From Chloroflexota bacterium (GTDB lineage: Bacteria > Chloroflexota > Dehalococcoidia > SHYB01 > JACPQI01), in the NCBI GenBank assembly GCA_016190545.1, contig JACPQI010000186.1, positions 1 to 5,968 on the forward strand: DNA of 5,968 nt. The letters run 5' to 3'. The notes under the pieces are model-generated. The model was not told where the DNA came from, did not search any database, and was given only the letters and a program-made list of their open reading frames with translations. This document shows, piece by piece, positions 1 to 5,640 of this stretch. How positions within the stretch are numbered: position 1 is the stretch's first letter; each line of letters opens with the position of its first letter. Position numbers and translations under genes: made by a program.

Positions 1-375
1 ATCCTAAGCGACGCGGCATCGGTCATCATGGCATCCCTGGGCATGCCACCTTCGGCGGAGCTGCAAGCAGAGGACGGGGCGGGTGATCCCAACATGACCA
101 CGTGCACAGGGATGTACCAGCCGGTCCACGGCAGCGTGCCGCACCGCAAGGGCAAGGACATGGTGAACCCCTGCGCCACCATCCTCTCCGCCGCCATGCT
201 GTTGCGCCACTCCTTCAACATGGACAGGGAGGCCAGGGCGGTGGAGGATGGCGTGGAGGCGGTCCTCGCCAAGGGCTACCGCACCTACGATGTGATGGAA
301 GAAGGCTGCACCCTGGTCGGCACCGCTCGCATGGGCGACCTGGTGGCTGAAGAGGTCGCGGCAGGCCGCTCATAG
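1..375 (+). CDS. Isopropylmalate/isocitrate dehydrogenase family, C-terminal part (5' end outside window)
   Basis: Reading from base 1 gives 124 residues, starting [21 protein letters not shown] and ending at TAG (373-375). Family members are NAD(P)-dependent beta-decarboxylating dehydrogenases (LeuB, Icd, tartrate dehydrogenase). The ILSD segment carries the conserved metal-binding Asp, and [18 protein letters not shown] followed by [14 protein letters not shown] is the cofactor-binding stretch. Two things are odd. About ten extra residues (around [14 protein letters not shown]) lie between the PSAxL and PVHGS motifs compared with typical LeuB. The Asp that normally follows HGSxP in NAD-dependent LeuB is His, followed by Arg and Lys, which points away from classical NAD binding and perhaps toward NADP. 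The family is clear; LeuB versus another member cannot be settled from the fragment. Confidence 0.9.
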   Translation: MLSDAASVIMASLGMPPSAELQAEDGAGDPNMTTCTGMYQPVHGSVPHRKGKDMVNPCATILSAAMLLRHSFNMDREARAVEDGVEAVLAKGYRTYDVMEEGCTLVGTARMGDLVAEEVAAGRS

Positions 376-420
376 AGCTGTGCTCTCTACTCGCAGGGCC
401 TCGCACGCTTGGCCTACGAA

Positions 421-525
421 CCATCCCCCTGTGTCCCCCTTCCTTTCCTGGAAGGGGGAGAGAAATTCTGGGGGACTCCCCCAGCGCCCCCGCCAAAGGG
501 GCGTCGCCCCTCTGGACTCCCCAGG
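421..525. repeat. Dispersed GC-rich hairpin repeat, family 1, copy 1
   Basis: This lies between the convergent ends of the dehydrogenase gene and the radical SAM remnant. It holds three hairpins: CCCCCTTCC/GGAAGGGGG (435-458), the near-perfect palindrome CTGGGGGACTCCCCCAG (468-484), and an AAAGGGGCG/CGCCCCTCT-type stem around 495-513. The distal part, ending CCCCTCTGGACTCCCC, recurs almost word for word at 4173-4188, and the same layout recurs at 2598-2690. By position it could act as a two-way terminator; no T-run supports a classical intrinsic terminator. Nothing else is seen between 376 and 564. Confidence 0.75.
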
Positions 526-564
526 AACATCGATAGGATGCCCCGGTATATACGCAACCACGTG

Positions 565-906
565 CTAGAGGGCCGGGGTGAGCTGGCCTTTGGGCGGGTC
601 CGGTTCGCGGGGCTGTTGCGAGAGGCCCCACTTGTCGCATAGCTCCTCCACTACTGCATAGACCTGCTGGATGTAGCTTTCCGGCGCATAGGCGCCCTTA
701 TAGAGCTTGGCGTACTGCGGCGTGAGGTGAGGGTAGTTCTCGCGCAGGAAGGGAAGGAAGTACTCCTTGGAGCCGGGGCGCAGGTGGAGGACGACGGGCA
801 CGATGGAGCGGGCGCCGGCACCCGCGGCCCGCCTGACGACCTCTTCGATGCCCTCGCGGGTGTCGCTGATGCTGGGGATGAGCGGCGCATCGTGGAGGAG
901 GAGACG
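565..906 (-). pseudogene. 3' remnant of a radical SAM (Rv2578c/SPL-like) protein gene
   Basis: Reading leftwards from about 906 to TAG (565-567) gives roughly 113 residues: RLLLHDAPLIPSISDT, then EGIEEVVRRAAGAGA, PVVLHLRPGSKEYFLPFL, and LYKGAYAPESY near the end. This matches the C-terminal part of the radical SAM proteins related to spore photoproduct lyase and Rv2578c, as I recall that family. The whole N-terminal half, including the CxxxCxxC iron-sulfur motif, is missing. Upstream of 906 the frame stays open to about 1143, but the DNA there is hairpin repeat (933-957) and an inverted repeat (1053-1177), so the translation is not protein-like. A GTG at 801 could start a 78-residue peptide, but it falls inside the conserved domain, so a decayed gene is more likely. 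Confidence 0.75.
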
Positions 907-932
907 CGGCGGGCGTAGGGGGCTGGGAAAAG

Positions 933-960
933 AGGGGCAGGTCGGAGACCTGCCCCTACA
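933..960. repeat. Dispersed palindromic repeat, family 2, copy 1
   Basis: The arms AGGGGCAGGTC and GACCTGCCCCT (11 bp each, perfect) enclose GGA, followed by ACAAC. The same design, GGGCGGGTC-TCA-GACCCGCCCCTACAAC, occurs at 5775-5802, with matched changes in both arms so the stem is kept. The element lies directly at the broken end of the radical SAM remnant. Confidence 0.8.
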
Positions 961-1011
961 ACGGAAATGGACCCGGCGGCGGAGGGGCCTGCGGTGGGTG
1001 GCGGGCGCGAG

Positions 1012-1177
1012 AGATGCTTCGCAAATACCGCAATGAGGGACCTTCTTCTGGATGTCATGCTGAGAAGTCCGCGACGAAGCATCTGGGGTCGGGTACCCAC
1101 CGCCCTCAGGTGAGGCTTCTCCCCTAGGACGAGACGAGAACCCCTATCCCCAGATGCTTCGCTTCGCTCAGAATGAC
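1012..1177. repeat. Inverted-repeat element of the TCATTCTGAGCGAAGCGAAG type
   Basis: The right arm (1141-1177), read on the minus strand, is GTCATTCTGAGCGAAGCGAA followed by GCATCTGGGGATAGGGG. The left arm (1053-1090), read on the plus strand, is GTCATGCTGAGAAGTCCGCG followed by ACGAAGCATCTGGGGTC, so the two can pair across about 50 bases. A third, decayed arm (AGATGCTTCG...AATGAG) is visible at 1012-1036. The TCATTCTGAGCGAAG word is a widespread intergenic repeat in environmental bacterial genomes. I see no transposase and no coding sequence between 907 and 1226. Confidence 0.75.
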
Positions 1178-1226
1178 AACGTAGAGGCGGCGATGGCGGG
1201 CGCGTGCGTGCGGTAGACTGGACGCT

Positions 1227-2546
1227 GTGCAGCAACAGCCCTCGCCCACGCCTGGCGACACGTCGGCAACGCCTTCAGCCTCCACGGCCATAAGAAGGAA
1301 AGGCCCCTTTGCCGCCCTGGCCTATCCGAACTATCGCTCCTTCTGGACGGGGACGGTCCTGTCCAATACCGCCAACTGGATGCTTCAGGTGGCCCTGGGC
1401 TGGCTCACCTTCCAGGTCACTCAGTCGGCCTTCATCACCGGCGCGGTCCTGGGCCTACGCACCCTGCCCTTCCTGTTCGCCAGCCCCGTAGGCGGGGTGT
1501 TGGCGGACCGCATGAGCCCAGTGTGGCTGACCGTCATGGTGAACCTGTCGTTGGCGCTTCTGTCCCTATGGTTCGCCCTCATGATCGCCTTCGACCAGGT
1601 CCAGGCCTGGAGCCTGTTCCTCTTCGCGATCCTGAGCGGGATCGGGTGGGCCATCAACGACCCCGTGCGCCAATCGCTGGTCTCCAGGTGCGTTCCCAAC
1701 GAGGACCGGATGAGCGGCATCACGCTGTTCATCACGGCGACCAACGTGACGCGGATGAGCGGCCCGGCGCTGGGAGGCTACATGCTCGCCCTGGTGAACG
1801 CCCAGGGGATGCTGTACCTGCAGGCCGTACTCTTCCTGGCGGTGGTACCCGTCACCTTGGCTATCCGCCTTGACCGAAAGCAGACGGCGCAGGTCTCCTT
1901 GAGGGAACTCGCGGCTACCTTCTCATCGACCATGGTCGAAGGCGTGCGGTACGTGTGGGCCCGCCCCATCACTCTGGCCATCCTCACCACGAGTTTCCCC
2001 ATGTTCCTCTTCCTGTGGTCGTACAGCAACTCCCTGCTGCCCGTGTTCACGGAAAAGGACCTGCACCGAGGGGCGGACGCGCTCGGCCTTCTGGTTGCCG
2101 TGACCGGCGTGGGCGGCATCTTAGGTTCCCTGGCCAGCGGGGCCTCTCGCTTCTTCAGGCCCAGCGGACGAACGCTCCTCATCCAATCGATGCTGTCGGG
2201 CATCGCCCTGGTCGCCTTCGCCCTGGCCACCACGTTCCCCCTTGCTCTCGCGGCCATGTTCTTCCTGGGCGTGTTCCAGGCGGGATACCTGGCGTCCATC
2301 AATGTGCTGCTGCAGTCCACCACCCCTGACGCCTACCGTGGCCGAGTGATGAGCTTCTGGTCTGTAACCTTCAGCGTCTTCCTTCCCGGCTCGCTCATGG
2401 CCGGCACCATGGCCGACGATATCGGCGCCTCATGGGCGATGGTTTTTGCCGGAGGGTTCACTGTCGCCTTGTTCGCTGTCTTCTACGTGGCGTACGCCCC
2501 ACTACGCCGGTTGCGGATTGGCCCGCCGACCGAAGGGCAGGGCTGA
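1227..2546 (+). CDS. MFS transporter, enterobactin-exporter-like (MFS_3 type)
   Basis: The protein has 439 residues, with a GTG start and TGA stop. It is an inner-membrane major facilitator, probably a proton-driven exporter of small molecules; the substrate cannot be read from sequence. The polar N-terminus (1-30) is followed by about 12 hydrophobic segments (roughly 37-57, 68-90, 99-121, 127-150, 165-188, 192-213, 247-271, 282-303, 316-337, 338-363, 383-406, 410-433) with a cytosolic loop near 214-240. MFS motif A is GGVLADRMSP (89-98). NDPVRQSLVSRCVP (144-157) and TTPDAYRGRVMSFW (375-388) are typical of the EntS-like group. No Shine-Dalgarno precedes the GTG; a TAGACT hexamer lies 7 bases upstream (1214-1219), so a leaderless mRNA is possible. 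The last codons overlap a degenerate family-2 repeat. The gene is single, and convergent with the methyltransferase gene. Confidence 0.93.
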   Translation: MQQQPSPTPGDTSATPSASTAIRRKGPFAALAYPNYRSFWTGTVLSNTANWMLQVALGWLTFQVTQSAFITGAVLGLRTLPFLFASPVGGVLADRMSPVWLTVMVNLSLALLSLWFALMIAFDQVQAWSLFLFAILSGIGWAINDPVRQSLVSRCVPNEDRMSGITLFITATNVTRMSGPALGGYMLALVNAQGMLYLQAVLFLAVVPVTLAIRLDRKQTAQVSLRELAATFSSTMVEGVRYVWARPITLAILTTSFPMFLFLWSYSNSLLPVFTEKDLHRGADALGLLVAVTGVGGILGSLASGASRFFRPSGRTLLIQSMLSGIALVAFALATTFPLALAAMFFLGVFQAGYLASINVLLQSTTPDAYRGRVMSFWSVTFSVFLPGSLMAGTMADDIGASWAMVFAGGFTVALFAVFYVAYAPLRRLRIGPPTEGQG

Positions 2547-2567
2547 GACGCCCTTACAAGGGAATGG
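2534..2567. repeat. Degenerate family-2 repeat overlapping the MFS stop codon
   Basis: GGGCAGGGCTGAGACGCCCT followed by TACAAGGGAATGG lines up with the copy at 934-970 (GGGGCAGGTCGGAGACCTGC, then CCCTACAACGGAAATGG) with a few gaps. The final residues of the transporter (EGQG-stop) are therefore written by the repeat. The match is by eye and the stem is imperfect. Confidence 0.5.
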
Positions 2568-2597
2568 CACCAAGGGATGAATTTTACAGCCCGAGGC

Positions 2598-2690
2598 CTC
2601 ACCCCCTTGGTCCCCCTCCATCTGCCTGAGTCGGATGGGGAGGGGGACACCCCCTCTAACCCCCGGCAGGGAAGTTTCCCTGCACCCTCC
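2598..2690. repeat. Dispersed GC-rich hairpin repeat, family 1, copy 2
   Basis: This lies between the convergent stops of the MFS and methyltransferase genes. It contains a long stem, TCCCCCTCCATC pairing with GGATGGGGAGGGGGA across a short loop (2611-2646, with a two-base bulge), and a perfect 8-bp stem GCAGGGAA-GT-TTCCCTGC (2666-2683). The CACCCCCTCTAACCCCC segment between them corresponds to the middle part of the copies at 421-525 and 4078-4190. It probably serves as a two-way transcription end. I see no gene between 2547 and 2767. Confidence 0.7.
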
Positions 2691-2767
2691 GGCGGCGTGG
2701 CGCATGCGACGGGTGGCGCTCGTTCATGCCAGGGTGCCCCTACAGCAGAATAGCTTGCGCAGGGGTG

Positions 2768-3553
2768 CTAGGCCGGTTTACGCGCTCGGAAGTTGACACC
2801 GACGGTCCCAAAGGCGGCTGCGCTGGACTGCTGGGGAGCGCCGGTGAACACGTCCCCGCGCCATGTGATCTCAAACCCGTGAAAGCCAGCTTCGCTCACC
2901 ACGCTTTGAAGCTCTGCTTCCAGCAGAGCGCCGGCAATTCAGCCCGTCCATAGGTCGATCTTCTGCTTGGCTGAATCCGGGACCGCCTTTTGCACAAGAA
3001 TGTCGCCGATCTGGAGTCTACCGCCCGGCTTGAGCGCCCGGTACATCTCCTGGAACACGGCCAGCTTGTCCGGACACAAGTTCACAACGCCGTTGGATAT
3101 CACCACATCAACCCACCCGTCAGGCACCGGCAGCGACTCGGCGTAGCCCTGGCGGAACTCCACGTGCGGGAGCCCGGCCTGCGCAGCGCTGTCCCGCGCC
3201 TTCCGCAGCATGTCCAACGTCATGTCCACGCCAACGACCCGGCCCGTAGGCCCCACCATCCAGGCCGCGATAAGGCTGTCGAAGCCGGCCCCGGAGCCCA
3301 CGTCTACCGCACGCTCGCCGGGCCTCAGCAGGCCAAGGGAAAACGGATTCCCGGTGCCGGCGAACGACTCCAGCGCACCGGCGGGCACCTTTTCCAGCCA
3401 CGTGTCGAGATAGCCCAGCATCGCGGCCAACCGACGGCCCGTATGGAAATGAAACCCCTTCGTGGGGTTGCTCGCGACTTCCGCATACTCCTTGCGGATC
3501 TCGCACCGCAGCGTCTCTACGTCCACCTGCGCCGCCAGCACATCCTGCGCCAT
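2768..3553 (-). CDS. ArsM-like SAM-dependent methyltransferase, predicted selenoprotein (Sec205)
   Basis: The reading has 261 residues with the in-frame TGA (2939-2941) taken as selenocysteine; the true stop is TAG (2768-2770). The start is ATG at 3553, with AGGAGG four bases upstream. This is a class I methyltransferase: SAM-binding motif I is AVDVGSGAGFD (82-92), the acidic end of strand 2 is VVGVDMT (106-112), and the post-motif region is VISNGVVNLCPDK (151-163). The TGA falls in DLWTG-U-IAGALLEAEL, where relatives have Cys; by position this is the second catalytic/arsenic-binding Cys of arsenite methyltransferases (human AS3MT Cys206). The first such Cys (in SNCV-NL) is Gly here (SNGVVNL), so the substrate may not be arsenite. 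After the TGA, 56 more family-like residues follow (GFEITWRGDVFTGAPQ, then AAAFGTVGVNFRARKPA). A SECIS-like hairpin follows the TGA. It sits 45 nt behind the DsrE gene, in one operon. Alternative: a nonsense-mutated gene. Confidence 0.88.
2911..2929 (-). promoter_or_regulatory. Predicted bacterial SECIS element of the methyltransferase gene
   Basis: In the mRNA, nine bases after the UGA, GCUCUGCU-GGA-AGCAGAGC forms a perfect 8-bp stem with a GGA loop. The loop starts 18 nt after the UGA. Bacterial SECIS elements lie inside the coding region directly behind UGA, with a G in the first loop positions and roughly 16-37 nt between UGA and loop; this fits. It is where SelB would bind. Confidence 0.82.
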
Positions 3554-3598
3554 ACTTCCTCCTTCGTTCTCACGATGGGCAAACGCTTCTTGCTTCTG

Positions 3599-3961
3599 CT
3601 ACACAGAGAGCACATTTGTCGCCGCAGCCAAGTGCTCCGCCGCCTCCTTCGGAGTGGTGAAGCGGGCGTTCTTCCCTTGCAGGTCTGCATCCGTGACCCC
3701 ACGGGCCTTGGCGCAGCCCCCTCAGACGAAGATAGGGACCTTATTCTTAATGGTCGTAGCCAGAAGCTCTCGTAGCGGCGCCCATCCAACGGGCACCACG
3801 CTGTCGGCGACCGCGCTTTTCATCAGCACAGCGGCATCGCCATACAAGAGGATTTCCGCTGCAATGCCGCCCTCCGCCGCGCCGTTCGCCATCAGGAACG
3901 GCATCGCCGCCTTTGTCGGGTTCTCCGAGCCATGGGTGCCAAAGAAAACTAGCTTTGCCAT
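3599..3961 (-). CDS. DsrE/YchN-family protein, predicted selenoprotein (Sec80, UGGC motif)
   Basis: The reading has 120 residues with the in-frame TGA (3722-3724) as selenocysteine; the stop is TAG (3599-3601). The start is ATG at 3961 (MAKLVFFGTHG), preceded by GGAGGGAGCACG; an earlier in-frame ATG at 4024 lies upstream of the -10 box and is unlikely. DsrE-fold proteins are small soluble proteins, often in oligomers, that use a Cys for sulfur relay or thiol redox chemistry. Here FGTHGSENPTKAAMPFLMAN (6-25) and AEILLYGDAAVLM (35-47) are family-typical, and VPIFV-U-GGCAKARGVTDADL matches the usual CGxCAKARG motif with the first Cys replaced, giving a UxxC redox pair (80/83). The tail GKNARFTTPKEAAEHLA matches the family C-terminus, so the TGA is internal. 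It is the first gene of an operon with the methyltransferase, behind a palindrome that could bind the neighbouring Crp-type regulator. The substrate is unknown. Confidence 0.9.
3691..3704 (-). promoter_or_regulatory. Predicted bacterial SECIS element of the DsrE-family gene
   Basis: In the mRNA, CCGUG-GGGU-CACGG makes a perfect 5-bp stem with a GGGU loop that starts 23 nt after the UGA. After an internal mismatch region the stem can extend with UGC/GCA (3713-3715 with 3686-3688). Loop bases and distance fit bacterial SECIS rules. The stem is shorter than in the other two genes. Confidence 0.72.
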
Positions 3962-3988
3962 CGTGCTCCCTCCACAAACGATGGCTTC

Positions 3989-3994
3989 AGTATA
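3989..3994 (-). promoter_or_regulatory. -10 box of the DsrE-methyltransferase operon
   Basis: On the minus strand TATACT lies 27 bases ahead of the DsrE ATG. The hexamer 17 bases further upstream (TCGAAG, 4012-4017) is a poor -35, so the promoter probably needs an activator. The expected start is near 3982, leaving a leader of about 20 nt with the GGAGG ribosome site. Confidence 0.6.
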
Positions 3995-4024
3995 GCCCCC
4001 TTCGCAGCGCCCTTCGACCACCAA

Positions 4025-4045
4025 GGTGACAGACGTTGTGTCACC
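4025..4045. promoter_or_regulatory. Palindromic operator candidate, GGTGACA-N7-TGTCACC
   Basis: Perfect 7-bp arms GGTGACA and TGTCACC flank the spacer GACGTTG. The centre is about 53 bases upstream of the predicted start of the DsrE operon, next to its weak -35. The half-site resembles Crp/Fnr-type sites (TGTGA-N6-TCACA) without being identical, and the gene for a Crp-type regulator ends about 155 bases away. That this regulator binds here is inference. Confidence 0.55.
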
Positions 4046-4077
4046 AAGGCGACGGAGCTAAGAACCCGTCCGAAAAC

Positions 4078-4190
4078 CCTCACCCTCTCGGTCTCTCGCT
4101 TCCTTGGCAAGGGAGCGAGAGAGGAAAAAAGAAGCTGGAGGACACCCCCATGCCCCTGCCAGAGGAACATGGCCCCTCTGGACTCCCCCG
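4078..4190. repeat. Dispersed GC-rich hairpin repeat, family 1, copy 3
   Basis: This fills the gap between the Crp-type gene and the DsrE operon promoter. One long stem is TCTCTCGCT-t-CCTTG paired with CAAGG-g-AGCGAGAGA (4092-4122), and another is CCAGAGG paired with CCTCTGG (4159-4181). GGCCCCTCTGGACTCCCC at its end matches the copy at 421-525. Reading on the minus strand, the second stem is followed by a T6 run (4125-4130) after about 28 bases, so it may end the cyclase-regulator transcript. Confidence 0.7.
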
Positions 4191-4199
4191 GGCTGACCG

Positions 4200-4865
4200 T
4201 TACTGGATCGGCTCTTTGTCCAGAGCCTTGAGAGCCTGTGGGCGCACAAGCATAACCTTTCCTCGATGGCGCTCTATCCATCCTCGTTCTGCCCACACGC
4301 CGAGGGCCTCGTTCACCCGCTGCCGCGAAGCCCCCACCATCGCCGCTAATGCCTCTTGGGTAAGGCGCACCTCTGAAGAACCGGTCTGCGCCGCAAGAGC
4401 CAGCAAAGTCCGAGCCAGTCGGCTTGCCAGAGGGAAGAACAGCGTCTCAGCCAGTCGCTCGTCCGCCTGCCGGAGCCGCTGCGCCAGCGACACGCATACG
4501 CTCAAGGCAGCGTCGCTGTGCTCTCGGAGAAACCGCAGCATCGCCTCCCGGTTCAGCGTCAGCGCCTCCGTGTCCTCCATCGCCTGGACCGACGCCGAGC
4601 GCGGCTGGCCGTCCAGCACCCCCAGCTCTCCAAAATGGTCGCCCAGCCCCAGGATGGCGAGTGTGACCTCAGTCCCCTTGGCAGAGGGAAGAAAGACCCG
4701 CGCCCTCCCGCGACGGAGGAGGTAGAGGGCAGAAGGGGCGTCGCCCTGATGGAAGATGATCTGCCCTTTCCTATACCGTCGAAGCACGGCGTGATGCGCC
4801 AGAAGGCGGAGGTCTGCTTCAGCGACCTGGGAAAGAAAGCCGATCTGGCGTAATGCCTGCTCCAC
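4200..4865 (-). CDS. Crp/Fnr-family cAMP-responsive transcriptional regulator
   Basis: The protein has 221 residues, with a GTG start (4865) behind GGGAG and a TAA stop. Residues 10-110 form the cyclic-nucleotide-binding barrel: YRKGQIIFHQGD (31-42), and the phosphate-binding cassette FGELGVLDGQPRSASVQA (78-95), whose Glu80, Arg89 and Ser90 match the cAMP contacts of E. coli CRP. A dimerisation helix follows (about 106-136), then the winged helix-turn-helix LTQEALAAMVGASRQRVNEA (168-187). In the recognition helix the first Arg (181) is kept, but the Glu and second Arg of E. coli CRP are Gln and Glu, so its site should differ from TGTGA-N6-TCACA. No FNR-type iron-sulfur cysteines are present. 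It starts 12 nt after the adenylate cyclase stop, so the cAMP maker and its likely receptor share one transcript. Targets are unproven; the palindrome at 4025-4045 is the obvious candidate. Confidence 0.93.
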   Translation of the reverse strand: MEQALRQIGFLSQVAEADLRLLAHHAVLRRYRKGQIIFHQGDAPSALYLLRRGRARVFLPSAKGTEVTLAILGLGDHFGELGVLDGQPRSASVQAMEDTEALTLNREAMLRFLREHSDAALSVCVSLAQRLRQADERLAETLFFPLASRLARTLLALAAQTGSSEVRLTQEALAAMVGASRQRVNEALGVWAERGWIERHRGKVMLVRPQALKALDKEPIQ

Positions 4866-4877
4866 CTACTCCCACCT

Positions 4878-5570
4878 TCATCCGCGCAGACGGTAGACAG
4901 TTACCGGCTCAGTGCGACCCTCCAGCTTCACTTGGCGGTCAGGAGCGCCTGGGAAGTCCTGGGCTACCTGTTCGTAGACCGGCGACGTCACGAGGACCTC
5001 CCCAGGCTGGGCGAGAGACTGCAATCGGGCCGCCACGTTTACAGTGTCGCCGATGGCTGTAAAGTCCCGCACATGGGCATCCCCGATATTGGCCACGACC
5101 GCCGTTCCCGAATGCACCCCCACTCCTATCCGCAGGGGCCCCTCCAGTCCTGGCATGCCGCCCAGCGCCTCTTGAAGCTCGATTGCCGCGCGCACAGCCT
5201 GTCGCGCATGGTCGTTCCGCGCGATGGGCGCGCCGAAGACGGCCATGATGCTGTCGCCCAAGAGCTTGTCAATGCACCCGTCATGGCGAAGGAGCACCGG
5301 AAACGCAGCCGCAAAATACTTGTTGAGCAGGTCGACGGTCACGTGGGGGTCTTGACGTTCAGCCAGGCCGGTAAAGCCTCGCACATCTGCAAAGAGGACC
5401 GTGATGGGTAGCCGCACCCCTCGCCCGAGGGGCATCTTCTCATTTCAACGGTTGCAGATGTTAGGGTTCTTGCGGAACGGCGCAACTCGAAAGAAGACCC
5501 GAAACGTCCATCCCCTAAGACCAACGAAGGGGACCTTGCATAGCTTACACTGGGCGGCAAAGCGTTCCAT
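4878..5570 (-). CDS. Zinc-ribbon class III adenylate cyclase, predicted selenoprotein (Sec42)
   Basis: The reading has 230 residues with the in-frame TGA (5445-5447) as selenocysteine; the real stop is TGA (4878-4880). The start is ATG at 5570 (MERFAAQCKLC) with GAGGAGAGGT in front. Residues 8-42 form a treble-Cys knuckle, C8-x2-C11 ... PFRKNPNIC39-x2-U42, the zinc-ribbon head of this cytosolic cyclase group, with Sec in place of the fourth Cys. The catalytic domain follows: metal Asp62 (VLFADVRGFTGLAE), Lys102 and Asp106 (IDKLLGDSIMAVFGAP), Thr171, Asn178 and Arg182 (DFTAIGDTVNVAARL). Lys and Thr at the base-selecting positions favour ATP, giving cAMP. With one catalytic domain it should work as a homodimer. 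Without readthrough, the first 41 codons and the catalytic part (from ATG 5435, lacking a good ribosome site) would be separate pieces. It lies in an operon with the Crp-type gene. Alternatives: nonsense mutation with restart, or an assembly error. Confidence 0.85.
5417..5432 (-). promoter_or_regulatory. Predicted bacterial SECIS element of the cyclase gene
   Basis: In the mRNA, CCCCUC-GGGC-GAGGGG is a perfect 6-bp stem with a GGGC loop starting 19 nt after the UGA. It can grow by G-U and U-G wobbles at its base. Loop bases and distance match bacterial SECIS rules and closely resemble the DsrE element (loop GGGU). Confidence 0.8.
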
Positions 5571-5640
5571 ACCTCTCCTCTGAAGTCCCGATAAGGACCA
5601 TCGAGCCTTCTCTTCCCGAAGCAACTGCTGGGAGAACTTT

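Noticed and set aside
1010..1180. CRISPR array or small RNA gene in the repeat-rich stretch
   Set aside because: The repeats are inverted and unevenly spaced, without direct repeat-spacer periodicity, and no promoter-terminator pair is seen.
651..1235. Long minus-strand open frame of 194 codons across the repeat region
   Set aside because: It is rich in Arg, Ser and Pro, crosses three repeats, and overlaps the radical SAM remnant in another frame; it is a high-GC artefact.
2544..2690. TGA of the MFS gene as a fourth selenocysteine, since the frame stays open behind it
   Set aside because: The transporter family ends here, no Cys is expected, and the downstream translation is repeat DNA without protein character. 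It is an ordinary stop.
2733..2745. GGTGCCCCTACAGC as another family-2 repeat copy
   Set aside because: Only the CCCCTACA tail is shared and no stem is present; the match is too short.
2990..3995. Long plus-strand open frames opposite the methyltransferase and DsrE genes
   Set aside because: They show no domain features and are antisense shadows of the two well-supported minus-strand genes.
2768..5570. Global UGA recoding (UGA as Trp or Gly) instead of selenocysteine
   Set aside because: The MFS and cyclase genes end at TGA, Trp is written TGG throughout, and the three internal TGAs stand only at Cys positions.
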